Below are positions 53,339 through 61,323 of a DNA stretch of 64,000 nucleotides, piece after piece. The stretch covers positions 1,661,001 to 1,725,000 of the forward strand of contig NZ_CP139957.1 in NCBI RefSeq assembly GCF_034343125.1, in the 5' to 3' direction. The notes beneath the pieces were generated by a model. That model saw only the letters and a list, made by a program, of their open reading frames with translations. It searched no databases and was not told where the DNA came from. The stretch's first letter is position 1; every line of letters begins with the position of its first letter. A program made the translations under genes and the position numbers. The stretch is from Caldicellulosiruptor danielii (lineage in GTDB: Bacteria > Bacillota > Thermoanaerobacteria > Caldicellulosiruptorales > Caldicellulosiruptoraceae).

Positions 53339-54668
53339 CCACCTCCATTATCCTCAAAAACGCTCTGAGCTTTGTCAAACACTCTTGATACTCATTCTCG
53401 GGCACTGACAAATTCACAATCCCCGCACCGCTTTGAAGTTTGATAATGCTTTCCTTTTTGTCCTTTACAGCCATTCTTATAGCTATTGCAAGGTCAAACT
53501 GGTCTTTGTAGATATATCCGATTGCTCCTCCGTAAAGGTCTCTTCTCTGCCTTTCGTACTTCTCAATCAGCTGCATAGCTCTTATCTTTGGTGCGCCGGT
53601 CAGTGTCCCGGCCGGGAAAACAGATAGTATCGCTTTTGTGAGGCTCTTTTCTTCAAGTTCACCTGTAACAACTGAATATATATGAATGAGATTATAAAGT
53701 CTTTTTATTCTCAAGTATTCTTCTACTTTTACAGTTCCGGGTTTTGAAATTCTGCCAAGGTCATTTCGCGCAAGGTCAACAAGCATGACATGTTCACTTA
53801 TCTCTTTCTTGTCTTTTAGTATCTCTATCTTCTTCTTTGCAATATCATCGCCTTCATTTATCCTGTATGTTCCTGCAATTGGAAATGTTTTTACTGTATT
53901 TCCCTTTTTCCTTATAAGAGTCTCTGGCGAAAAACATATTATTTGGCTTTCTTTATTGTTTATTACAATGCTGTATTCTGAAGGATTTCTTTCTTTCATT
54001 GTGTAAAAAAGATGGTTGGTTAGGATATTGCTTTTGACCAATATCATCTGAGAGAGAACAATCTGAAAAATCTCACCATTTCTGATATCCTCTTTTGCCT
54101 GCTTGACTGTGCTGATATAGTACTCTTTTGGAGTTGAAAAGACCACATTGCTTTTTACATCAAACAAAGTTCTTTGATATCTCTTTAAATCTACCTCTGC
54201 AGCTTCTTCAAATTCTTTGCTGCTCACCAAAAGAGTTTTCTTGCCTGTAAGTTTATCAACAAGTACATTTTTTCGGTAAACATTTAGAACTATATAGGGA
54301 CTGTCAACAGAATATATGTCTTCTAACAGATTTATCGCATGATAGTTAATCTGACAGGTGATATAAGCATTCTTTTGAATTAGCCCTTCCAATATGCTAT
54401 CAAGCATTGTACAAATATCGCCATAGAAAACTTTTTTAGTACCTTCAAAATCAGCTTCAATTCTGTCACTATAGACCGTGACGCACAAAAGCCTATCAGC
54501 ACAAAAAGCTGCCATCTGGGAATTTTCAAAGAAAAAGAAATCCCCCTCGATTGAATCAAAATCTATATTTGATAGGTCAATTGAATCGTTTGAATATTCT
54601 TCAAAGAAAGGTATATCAATTCCAATATCATGATAACAAAAAAGCCCCGATGAGCTATCGGGGCGCAC
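53313..54668 (-). CDS. trpE: Anthranilate synthase component I
   Basis: The chorismate-binding subunit. About 451 residues from a proposed GTG at 54668, because AAGGTGG lies 5 bp upstream; ATG at 54684 and 54698 are also in frame. The C-terminal domain is clear: NGEIFQIVLSQ, the ISEHVMLVDLARNDLGRIS helix, FPAGTLTGAPKIRAMQLIE and LQSGAGIV. The N-terminal third is divergent and I do not see an LLES-type feedback motif. The attenuator hairpin (54644-54664) overlaps the first codons, so regulation and translation start are interleaved. Confidence 0.92.
   Translation of the reverse strand: MRPDSSSGLFCYHDIGIDIPFFEEYSNDSIDLSNIDFDSIEGDFFFFENSQMAAFCADRLLCVTVYSDRIEADFEGTKKVFYGDICTMLDSILEGLIQKNAYITCQINYHAINLLEDIYSVDSPYIVLNVYRKNVLVDKLTGKKTLLVSSKEFEEAAEVDLKRYQRTLFDVKSNVVFSTPKEYYISTVKQAKEDIRNGEIFQIVLSQMILVKSNILTNHLFYTMKERNPSEYSIVINNKESQIICFSPETLIRKKGNTVKTFPIAGTYRINEGDDIAKKKIEILKDKKEISEHVMLVDLARNDLGRISKPGTVKVEEYLRIKRLYNLIHIYSVVTGELEEKSLTKAILSVFPAGTLTGAPKIRAMQLIEKYERQRRDLYGGAIGYIYKDQFDLAIAIRMAVKDKKESIIKLQSGAGIVNLSVPENEYQECLTKLRAFLRIMEVDENDIVNR
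54638..54664 (-). terminator. trp attenuator terminator, inside the trpE reading frame
   Basis: A perfect 8-bp stem, GCCCCGAT / ATCGGGGC, with an AGCTC loop on the mRNA, then six T (54643-54638). The mRNA segment AGCTCATC (54656-54649, loop plus part of the 3' arm) is complementary to GATGAGCT upstream (54699-54692), giving a mutually exclusive antiterminator. The overlap of three bases between alternatives resembles the small overlap in Bacillus trp. Confidence 0.7.
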
Positions 54669-54693
54669 GTTTGCCACCTTTTCCATTTTACAG

Positions 54694-54736
54694 CTCATCT
54701 CCTCTCATCTCTTCTATTCTCTTCTCATCTTTTCTA
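54694..54736 (-). promoter_or_regulatory. TRAP-like binding array: triplets every 5 nt in the trp leader
   Basis: In mRNA order (54736 to 54694) the triplets are TAG, AAG, GAG, GAG, TAG, GAG, GAG, GAG, GAG, each separated by exactly 2 nt. Eight of nine fit the (G/U)AG rule of the trp RNA-binding attenuation protein (TRAP, MtrB), which wraps RNA around an 11-mer ring. The last GAG lies inside the antiterminator strand GATGAGCT. The leader from the promoter to the hairpin is about 150 nt, too short for a T-box with stem I. Confidence 0.65.
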
Positions 54737-54805
54737 AGCTTATTTAAATCTTAAAAAATATGATCTTTCTAAACCTTCTTAAGCTTAAAACTATTCTTGA
54801 TTTTA

Positions 54806-54834
54806 AGTATATCAGAAAACTTATCATCTGACAA
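54806..54834 (-). promoter_or_regulatory. Promoter of the trp operon
   Basis: On the minus strand: TTGTCA (54834-54829), 17 bp, TATACT (54811-54806). It lies in the short gap between pepQ and trpE and gives a leader with the TRAP-like array and attenuator. Confidence 0.8.
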
Positions 54835-54844
54835 TACCAAATTT

Positions 54845-55915
54845 CTAAATTACAATCAGCTCCTTTGACGACTTTGTCAAAATCTCACATCCATCACTTT
54901 TTACAACAACTATATCTTCTATCCTCACACCTCCAAAATCCTCAATATAAATGCCCGGTTCAATTGTTACAACCATATTTTCTTCTAAGACCATCTCAGA
55001 CTTTGGTGAAAGCCTTGGAAGCTCGTGAATTTCAAGCCCAACACCATGTCCCAAAGAGTGTCCAAACTTTTCCATATAGCCAAAAGAGCCTATATAGCCG
55101 CGGGCAATTTTGTCAATTTCGTTTGCTTTTAAACCTTCTTTTATAAACTCTTCTGCCTTTTGCTGAGCTTCCTTTACTATATGGTATATCTTTACCATCT
55201 GATTTTCCACTTTCCCTACAAATACCGTCCTTGTCATATCAGACATGTAGCCGTCAAAGTTGCATCCAAAATCAATTAGCACAGTATCGCCAGCTTCAAT
55301 CTTTTTGTCTGTTGCAACACCGTGGGGCAAAGAGCTTCTTTTGCCGGAGGCCACTATAGGTTCAAATGAAAAGCCTTTTGCACCGTTTTTCAGGATAAAG
55401 TAGTTGAGCTCTGCAACCACGTCGTTTTCTGAAATGCCCGGCTTTATAAACTTTAATATGTGTTCAAAAGCTCTGTCAGCAATCTCAACAGCTTTTTTTA
55501 TTTTCTCTATCTCTTCATGGTCTTTCACAGACCTTAGTTCATCCAAAGAAATTGAAAGTGCATATATCCTGTCTTCAAGCTTTTCTTTCATCTCACTCAC
55601 AAACGAAAACGGAAGATGATACCCCTCAACAAAAAGCTTTGAAATGTTATGTGATACCATCAAGTCTTTTATAGCATCATAAAGCTTTCCTTTGTAGTCG
55701 ATAACTTCAAATTCTGTTACTTCTTTTTTTGCCTGCTCGGTATACCTAAAGTCTGTCAGAAGATACTTTGCTCCCTCTCTTGTAATAAATAGATAGCTTT
55801 CATCTCCTTTGAAATTGCTAAGGTATCTGACATTTTCTTTTTTGGACACAAAAACTGCTTCGATGCTCTCATCTCTTTTGAATATTTTTTCAACTCTTGT
55901 GCTTACCATTGCCAA
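54845..55915 (-). CDS. pepQ: M24 metallopeptidase (Xaa-Pro aminopeptidase/dipeptidase type)
   Basis: A 356-residue creatinase-fold enzyme. Metal ligands appear in VLIDFGCNFDGYMSDMTRT, HSLGHGVGLEIHE and EPGIYIEDFGG. The N-terminal domain (residues about 1-120) is the usual creatinase N. It probably cleaves peptides after proline-containing bonds, but the exact specificity is not readable. The start may be TTG 55915, where GGAG lies 7 bp upstream. It is the last gene of aroK-endonuclease-like-aroQ-pepQ. Confidence 0.87.
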   Translation of the reverse strand: MAMVSTRVEKIFKRDESIEAVFVSKKENVRYLSNFKGDESYLFITREGAKYLLTDFRYTEQAKKEVTEFEVIDYKGKLYDAIKDLMVSHNISKLFVEGYHLPFSFVSEMKEKLEDRIYALSISLDELRSVKDHEEIEKIKKAVEIADRAFEHILKFIKPGISENDVVAELNYFILKNGAKGFSFEPIVASGKRSSLPHGVATDKKIEAGDTVLIDFGCNFDGYMSDMTRTVFVGKVENQMVKIYHIVKEAQQKAEEFIKEGLKANEIDKIARGYIGSFGYMEKFGHSLGHGVGLEIHELPRLSPKSEMVLEENMVVTIEPGIYIEDFGGVRIEDIVVVKSDGCEILTKSSKELIVI

Positions 55916-55961
55916 AGCTTTGCTCCTTTCTAAAATTTAGAATAACAACTGCAACTTTAAT

Positions 55962-56399
55962 TTAGTCTAAAATCTCTTTCAGAGCATAAAGTGCTATTAT
56001 ATAGCTTTTGATGCCAAAACCAGAGATTTGCCCTGTGCAAGCAGGTGCAATCACACTTTTGTGTCTGAACTCTTCTCTTGCATGAATGTTGGAAATGTGC
56101 ACTTCAATAGTAGGAATGTTAACAGCTTTTATCGCATCATGGATTGCATAGCTATAATGAGTATAAGCACCTGGGTTTATTATAATAGCATCAACCTTTT
56201 CAAAATATGCACTATGAATTTTGTCTATTATACTTCCTTCATGGTTGGATTGGAAAAACTCAACTTCAAACCCAAGCTCCTGTGCTTTTTGTGAAATAGA
56301 TTTGAGAACATCCTCATACGATACGCTGCCATATATATTTTTTTCTCTTATCCCCAGAAGATTAAGATTTGGACCGTTTACTACCAAAACCTTTTTCAT
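55962..56399 (-). CDS. aroQ: Type II 3-dehydroquinate dehydratase
   Basis: The third step of the shikimate pathway. 145 residues; NGPNLNLLGIREKNIYGSVS with the catalytic Tyr, SNHEGSIIDKIH, and EVHISNIHAREEFRHKS are diagnostic. It lies close to the chorismate-consuming trp operon and feeds it. Confidence 0.95.
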   Translation of the reverse strand: MKKVLVVNGPNLNLLGIREKNIYGSVSYEDVLKSISQKAQELGFEVEFFQSNHEGSIIDKIHSAYFEKVDAIIINPGAYTHYSYAIHDAIKAVNIPTIEVHISNIHAREEFRHKSVIAPACTGQISGFGIKSYIIALYALKEILD

Positions 56400-56408
56400 T
56401 GCAAATAC

Positions 56409-57269
56409 TCACATCCTCTTTTCCAAAGTGTGTTGATAAATCTTTTTTAGCAAAATAGCATCCTCTGCCATATAGTCTTTTGATTCACAGATAATGACCG
56501 GTTCAAGCTTTAACTTGCATAGAGCCTCTGCCAGTGGTTCAAAGTCAGGCTCAAACTGTTTGTCTTCATAGTTCCAGTGTTTTTTCTCACCCTGTGATGT
56601 GTATTCTATCCTGCTAAAATGGCTGTGAAAATTTTTTATTCTCTCATATCCAAGCTGGTCAATAAATTTCTTGAGCAAATTTTCAAAATCCTCTTCAGTC
56701 TTTAAGCTGCCGCCTTCGAAAGCATTTATGTGTCCAAAATCAATGGTTGGAAGCAGCATCTCGTCCATTTTACAAATCTCTATTATCTCATCGATACTGC
56801 CAAGATTGTTTTTTTTGCCCATTGTCTCAGGACACAGAAAAATCCCATCTGCCTGCATCTCTTTTACCACGTTTACAACTTCCAATATTGCTTTTTTGGC
56901 TGTCTCAAAAGCCAAGCTTCTTTCTACCTTTGCGCACGAACCCGGATGAAAAACAATCCTTTGTGCTTTCATTTCCTTTGCAACTTCTACACATTCATAG
57001 ATGTATTCTTTTGACTTTTGCAGCTTATCTTCTTCCTGGCTTCCAAAGTTTATATAGTAAGGTGCATGGATGGAGATAAGTATATCATACTTTTGCGCTT
57101 CCTGGCCAATTTGTCTTGCCTTTTCTTTCGAAATGTTCACCCCTTTGTTACACTGGTACTCATAAGCAGAAAGCCCTATTGATTTTAACCATTTTGGCGC
57201 ATCAACGCTTGATTTATAACCAGAATTGTAAAAGCTCTGAGAGTTTCCTGCAGGACCAAATCTTATCAT
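56409..57269 (-). CDS. Endonuclease IV-fold (AP endonuclease family 2) TIM-barrel protein
   Basis: A 286-residue protein of the endonuclease IV/xylose-isomerase-like TIM family. Metal-site residues expected of the family appear: HAPYYINF, VFHPGSC, CPETMGKK, IDFGHINA, and FHSHFSRIE. The same fold is used for DNA repair (Nfo) and for sugar isomerases, and the sequence alone does not settle which. The start overlaps aroK by 4 bp and it lies 9 bp upstream of aroQ, so it is in the aroK-aroQ operon. Best guess is deoxyribonuclease IV-like. Confidence 0.8.
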   Translation of the reverse strand: MIRFGPAGNSQSFYNSGYKSSVDAPKWLKSIGLSAYEYQCNKGVNISKEKARQIGQEAQKYDILISIHAPYYINFGSQEEDKLQKSKEYIYECVEVAKEMKAQRIVFHPGSCAKVERSLAFETAKKAILEVVNVVKEMQADGIFLCPETMGKKNNLGSIDEIIEICKMDEMLLPTIDFGHINAFEGGSLKTEEDFENLLKKFIDQLGYERIKNFHSHFSRIEYTSQGEKKHWNYEDKQFEPDFEPLAEALCKLKLEPVIICESKDYMAEDAILLKKIYQHTLEKRM

Positions 57270-57784
57270 CTTTTACTCTCCTTTGCCAAGTGAATTGATA
57301 TTATTTTTTCTGCTGCCAGCTCTGGAGTGAGTATGTCTGTATTTATTTCAAAATCGCAGTTTTTATAAAATGGCATTCTCATGTTCAAAAGCCTGATGAT
57401 GTTGCTGAGTTTATCACCATTTTTCAAAAGAGGTCTTGTATCATCGTCTTTTAGCCTTTTGAGAATACTTTCGGCAGAGGCATACAAAAAATATATTACC
57501 CCGTTTTCTCTCAAAAGCTTTACGTTTTCGGGATTTAAAACAATTCCCCCACCTGTCGAGATAACAACATTCTCAAGCTTTGAAACTCTCTCAATTACCC
57601 TTGTTTCAATCTCTCTGAATTTTTTCTCACCATGCACTTCAAATATCTTGTCAATTGTCATACCAAACTCTTTTATTACCTCTGAGTCTGTGTCAATAAG
57701 CTTTATATCGAGTTTTTCGGCAATTAATTTTCCTATGGTTGTCTTGCCACTTCCCATAAAACCTGTGAGTACAATATTTTTCAT
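57266..57784 (-). CDS. aroK: Shikimate kinase
   Basis: 172 residues. The P-loop GFMGSGKTTIGKLIA, DTDSEVIKEFGMTIDKIFE and STGGGIVLN, with RLKDDDTRPLL, are all conserved. It phosphorylates shikimate before chorismate formation. First gene of the aroK-endonuclease-like-aroQ-pepQ unit. Confidence 0.95.
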   Translation of the reverse strand: MKNIVLTGFMGSGKTTIGKLIAEKLDIKLIDTDSEVIKEFGMTIDKIFEVHGEKKFREIETRVIERVSKLENVVISTGGGIVLNPENVKLLRENGVIYFLYASAESILKRLKDDDTRPLLKNGDKLSNIIRLLNMRMPFYKNCDFEINTDILTPELAAEKIISIHLAKESKR

Positions 57785-57868
57785 CTGATACCTTTCCTTT
57801 TTCGCTTAAGTTTTTGTGTGAAAGTTTGTATCTATTATATCATAAATTTTTGCCATTGAAAAAATAAA

Positions 57869-57889
57869 AGACCATTCTTGTGAATGGCC
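57869..57889 (-). terminator. Intrinsic terminator after the gene at 57912
   Basis: On the minus strand GGCCATTC / GAATGGTC forms an 8-bp stem with one G-T pair and an ACAA loop, then TTTTATTTTTTC follows. Confidence 0.75.
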
Positions 57890-57911
57890 TCTTTGGTTAT
57901 TAACATTTATT

Positions 57912-58760
57912 TTACTGTCCCTGAGCTTTCACAATGTCAATGCAGTTTATAAAATCTTTTAACATTGCCCATCCAAGCAGACCTTTTTCGGTCTTTATCA
58001 TATACCAATCGTACATCTTGTTGTTCTTCTTTGATTGGTCCTTAAACCAGTTCGAAGGATCGCATTGTACTATCTCTATTTTTTCACCCTTTTTTGTGGT
58101 TGTGAGCTTAGTTTTCTGTTCCCTGTACGAATATAACACAAAAGGTTTTTTAACATATGCAAACACCCCAACATAGTAAAGCTCTTGTGGAGAAAGTTTC
58201 AAAGTTCTCACGCCAGATGTAGTTTGCTCCAAAACGTATCTTTCTTTCTTTACCCAGAAATTCATATTCCTTTCAACAATGACCTCTTTATTTCCATCAA
58301 TAATTGGTTTTGAATCAGTATTTAGAAGTTCTCTCAAAGTTTTCCCATTGTATTCTAATATAACATACTTTTCGAGTTTATTTGCTTTGTAATGAAACAA
58401 AATCTCCTTGTATCCGTCACTTGTGTCTATATCCACAATTTCAGTTTCAATTAACTGCAAAATATTTTCTTTTGGCTGATAAAGGCTACTGTTCACACTC
58501 AGAAAATACTTTTTCTGTTTTTTGTCCAGCCAAATGCTCACTGTATCTACCTGGGCATCTGAGTTCAAATCAATCTGCTGCTGGAAAACCAATTCTCTCT
58601 GAATATTTTGCTTTACAGATTTTGAAGCTTTTTGAACTGAAGCCGGCAACTTGTTTAAATTTTTAGCGCTTGCCGCCATAAACAAACTTTCGATAATAAG
58701 AGCTATTATTAACGAAATTATAAGTAATATTAAAGCTTTTGTTATTATTCTTTTGAGCAT
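57912..58760 (-). CDS. Membrane-anchored protein with a C-terminal SH3-like domain
   Basis: A 282-residue protein with an N-terminal hydrophobic anchor (about residues 9-30, ALILLIISLIIALIIES) and a probable extracellular remainder. Residues about 60-150 contain QIDLNSDAQVDTVSIWLDK and similar strand-rich text. Residues about 215-275 have GEKIEIVQCDPSNWF and GLLGWAMLKDFI, as in bacterial SH3/GW cell-wall binding modules. No enzyme motif is visible. Alone on the minus strand, divergent from the sigY-like operon. Probably envelope-associated. Confidence 0.65.
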   Translation of the reverse strand: MLKRIITKALILLIISLIIALIIESLFMAASAKNLNKLPASVQKASKSVKQNIQRELVFQQQIDLNSDAQVDTVSIWLDKKQKKYFLSVNSSLYQPKENILQLIETEIVDIDTSDGYKEILFHYKANKLEKYVILEYNGKTLRELLNTDSKPIIDGNKEVIVERNMNFWVKKERYVLEQTTSGVRTLKLSPQELYYVGVFAYVKKPFVLYSYREQKTKLTTTKKGEKIEIVQCDPSNWFKDQSKKNNKMYDWYMIKTEKGLLGWAMLKDFINCIDIVKAQGQ

Positions 58761-58885
58761 TCCTGTTCATCCCTTTACATAATATCTGTCCTTCTAATTA
58801 TAATCATACTCCATCAAAAAAGGGGTATCAATACTGATAAGCAAATTTACAAGATTTTTTAATAATTTTGTAATCCAAATCACTT

Positions 58886-58910
58886 TGAACTTTTTTGCAA
58901 TCAATAGCGT
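58886..58910 (+). promoter_or_regulatory. Probable autoregulated ECF promoter of the sigY-like operon
   Basis: TGAAC (58886-58890), a 17-bp spacer and CGT (58908-58910). Bacillus sigma-Y and related ECF factors use a TGAAC -35 and CGTC-like -10, and the sigY operon is autoregulated. The start codon lies 27 bp downstream. Confidence 0.5.
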
Positions 58911-58936
58911 TTAATTTATAGCAGGAGTGATAGGTA

Positions 58937-59488
58937 GTGGATGAAAAAAGATTAATAGAAGAGGCAAAGAAAGGAAACAAAAAAGCTCTCTACAAGCTTA
59001 TTGAAAATAACCTAAATATTCTATCTGGTTTTGTGATGAAGATGACTGCAGACTATCATTTTGCTCAGGATGTTGTGCAGGAAACTCTTTTAAGAGCTAT
59101 CATGAACATAGATAAGTTCTCACCAAATGTAAAGTTTTCGACATGGCTTATAAAAATCTCTATAAACGTATATAAAGGCTTTTTGAGAAAAAATAAAAGA
59201 TATACCTACTTGGATGACTCATACAAAGATTTCGCGCAGGACGTAGAACATATTGCCTTATCAAACAGTGAATACAATGACATTTGCAAAGCTATTTTGT
59301 CGCTTGATTATAAATTCAGAGCTGTTTTTATTCTGAAACATTTTTATGGATATAAATACAAAGAAATTGCCAAAATTTTAAACTGTCCCATCGGGACAGT
59401 AAGGTCAAGGCTTCATTTTGCCATAAAGTTTCTGATACAAGAACTTGAAAAGAGAGGAGTGCTGGAGAGTGAAAGCAAAAAAGAATGA
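58937..59488 (+). CDS. sigY: ECF sigma factor, SigY-like
   Basis: A 183-residue ECF sigma-70. Region 2 (YHFAQDVVQETLLRAIMNID, then FSTWLIKISINVYKGFLRK) and region 4 (FRAVFILKHFYGYKYKEIAK, GTVRSRLHFAIKFL) are present, with no region 3. The start is GTG at 58937, 9 bp after AGGAG. The neighbours reproduce the Bacillus order sigY-yxlC-yxlD-yxlE-yxlF-yxlG. The signal it responds to is unknown; in Bacillus sigma-Y is linked to envelope and sublancin-related functions. Confidence 0.8.
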   Translation: MDEKRLIEEAKKGNKKALYKLIENNLNILSGFVMKMTADYHFAQDVVQETLLRAIMNIDKFSPNVKFSTWLIKISINVYKGFLRKNKRYTYLDDSYKDFAQDVEHIALSNSEYNDICKAILSLDYKFRAVFILKHFYGYKYKEIAKILNCPIGTVRSRLHFAIKFLIQELEKRGVLESESKKE

Positions 59489-59876
59489 AAAAATTCAAGA
59501 TTTAATTATTGATAAATACTATGAAGAATTAGAAAATGAAGCTTTAGAAAAATTAGATTTTAATGGTGCTTTGCTTGAAAAAAAGTTAAAACTCTTAAAA
59601 AACAAACTCGAGTTTATGAATAAATCCCCTTTAGTGAAGGTAGATATCCAGAAAGTTATTGAAGATGGGATGAGAGCAAAAGTCAAAAAACAAGAAAAAG
59701 TTAATCTTTTACTATTTTTGCTTCTGAGTTTTCTTGTCTTTACTATTTATATTTTGCTAATCAACACCAATGGTTTTGGATTTTTTGTAAGGATTCAGAT
59801 ACTTTTCGGAACACTGATTCCATGGGTTTTGATTCCTGCATCATTGATAGCTAAGAGGAAAGGTGTGAGAACATGA
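59469..59876 (+). CDS. yxlC: YxlC-like membrane anti-sigma component
   Basis: About 135 residues from GTG 59469, with AGGAG 9 bp upstream; a longer frame starts at 59445. The N-terminal 75 residues are soluble, and two hydrophobic segments follow (NLLLFLLLSFLVFTIYILL, then FGTLIPWVLIPASLI). This matches the position and build of YxlC, one of the small membrane proteins reported to restrain sigma-Y in Bacillus. Overlaps sigY by 20 bp. Identification is mainly positional. Confidence 0.65.
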   Translation: MKAKKNEKIQDLIIDKYYEELENEALEKLDFNGALLEKKLKLLKNKLEFMNKSPLVKVDIQKVIEDGMRAKVKKQEKVNLLLFLLLSFLVFTIYILLINTNGFGFFVRIQILFGTLIPWVLIPASLIAKRKGVRT

Positions 59877-60169
59877 AGATAAATAGTAAATTTATACTTT
59901 TTCTTGTCACTTCTATTGTTTGCTTGGGCTTTTTGATTTTTTTGGTCCAGCAGTTTTCTGAGGAGAAAATACCACCGGTTTTTTTTATAATTTTATTTAT
60001 ACTGTTGATGCTTCAGGCTGTATATATTTTCTTCGACGCTAAAAACAGAGGTGAAAAATACTATTTTCTCTGGGGGCTATTTGGACTTCTGAACTTCCCC
60101 AGCAGTCTTATAATATATCTTCTTATCACGAGGGTAATTTTAAAAGATAAAAATAGAAAGACTTTCTGA
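59873..60169 (+). CDS. yxlD: YxlD-like small membrane protein
   Basis: A 98-residue protein with three hydrophobic segments (residues about 7-27, 34-54, 67-90). It overlaps the previous stop by 4 bp. Position between the yxlC-like and yxlE-like genes suggests YxlD, proposed to act with YxlC against sigma-Y. Sequence similarity is not diagnostic to me. Confidence 0.6.
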   Translation: MKINSKFILFLVTSIVCLGFLIFLVQQFSEEKIPPVFFIILFILLMLQAVYIFFDAKNRGEKYYFLWGLFGLLNFPSSLIIYLLITRVILKDKNRKTF

Positions 60170-60185
60170 AAAGGAGTGTTTTGGA

Positions 60186-60392
60186 ATGCTTGAAAGTATG
60201 AATATGGAGGAACTGATAAAATTAATTGCACCTGTAATTGTTTTTCAGTTTACTCTTATGATTTTCTGTCTTGTTAAGTTGAAAAATGACAAAGTAAAAT
60301 ACCTTCCAAAATGGGCATGGGCGCTTATAATAATTGTTTTCAACTTTGTAGGTCCTATAGTTTACTTGTTACTTGGAAGAGAGCGTGATTAG
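60186..60392 (+). CDS. yxlE: YxlE-like small membrane protein (PLDc_N type)
   Basis: A 68-residue protein with two hydrophobic segments (LIKLIAPVIVFQFTLMIF, WAWALIIIVFNFVGPIVYLL) ending in GRERD, the pattern of the PLDc_N/YxlE family. A GGAGTG ribosome site precedes the ATG. In Bacillus YxlE also limits sigma-Y activity. Confidence 0.75.
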   Translation: MLESMNMEELIKLIAPVIVFQFTLMIFCLVKLKNDKVKYLPKWAWALIIIVFNFVGPIVYLLLGRERD

Positions 60393-61323
60393 TTTGCTGA
60401 AAGTGATAAATCTTCACAAAAGTTTTGGAAAGGTAAAAGCTTTAAAAGGCATATCATTTGAAGTAAAACCTGCAACCATCCATGGTTTTCTTGGACCAAA
60501 TGGAGCAGGTAAGACAACCACAATGAAAATTCTTTCTGGACTAATTAGTTTTGATGAAGGAACAATCTTATTTGAGAATCTTAATTATAAGACAAACAAA
60601 AATGCAATAGTGAAACAAATTGGATTCCTTCCTCAAAACCCTGTATTCTATGGTTATCTCACACCAGTTGAGTATTTAAGCTTAATAGGACAAATTTGCA
60701 ATTTCGAAGGTAGAAATATTAAAAAGAGGATTGATGAAGTCCTTGAAATTGTAAAACTTTCAAACGTTTCTAAAAGAAAAATCTCAACTTTTTCGGGCGG
60801 AATGCTTCAAAGACTTGGAATAGCTGTAGCAATATTTAATAAGCCTAAACTATTGCTTCTTGATGAACCAACCGCTTCTTTAGACCCAGAAGGAAGAGTT
60901 GAAGTGTTAGAACATATAAGATCCTTGAAAGAAGAAGGAATTACCGTATTTTTTTCTACACACATATTAAACGACGTTGAGAGAATATGCGATCATGTCA
61001 CTATATTATATGAAGGCAAAGTAATTGTAAGTAGCAGTTTAGGAAACCTCCAAAAACAATACATTCAACCTATTTTTTGTGTTGAGTTTGAAAGTATCCC
61101 TGACAAGTTGGAAGAAAAATTGTCTCAGTTTCCTTATATTCGAAAAATCGATATTGACAACTATGGGAAAGTCTCAATTTATGTTAACAATGTTGAAATT
61201 GCAAAAAGAGAGTTAATAAAAGTACTGGCACAGATAGATAAACCCATTTTATCCTTTTATTTAAAAAAGCCTTCACTGGAAGACATATTCATAAGGGTGG
61301 TAGATAAATATGATAACATTTAA
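60385..61323 (+). CDS. yxlF: ABC transporter ATPase, YxlF-like
   Basis: About 312 residues. Walker A GPNGAGKTTTMKILSGL, Q-loop IGFLPQNPVFYGYL, signature FSGGMLQRLGIAVAIF and Walker B LLLLDEPTASLDPE are complete. The C-terminal 90 residues resemble the extension of peptide-export ATPases. The start is uncertain: GTG 60385 with GGAAGAG just upstream (overlapping yxlE), TTG 60394 or a longer frame from 60373. Pairs with the permease below as a SigY-operon exporter; substrate unknown. Confidence 0.85.
   Translation: MISLLKVINLHKSFGKVKALKGISFEVKPATIHGFLGPNGAGKTTTMKILSGLISFDEGTILFENLNYKTNKNAIVKQIGFLPQNPVFYGYLTPVEYLSLIGQICNFEGRNIKKRIDEVLEIVKLSNVSKRKISTFSGGMLQRLGIAVAIFNKPKLLLLDEPTASLDPEGRVEVLEHIRSLKEEGITVFFSTHILNDVERICDHVTILYEGKVIVSSSLGNLQKQYIQPIFCVEFESIPDKLEEKLSQFPYIRKIDIDNYGKVSIYVNNVEIAKRELIKVLAQIDKPILSFYLKKPSLEDIFIRVVDKYDNI

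Noticed and set aside
54640..54845. A T-box riboswitch in the trp leader (AAGGTGGCAAACG resembles the T-box core)
   Set aside because: The leader is about 150 nt, too short for stem I and specifier loop, the core match is poor, and the (G/U)AG array gives a better explanation.
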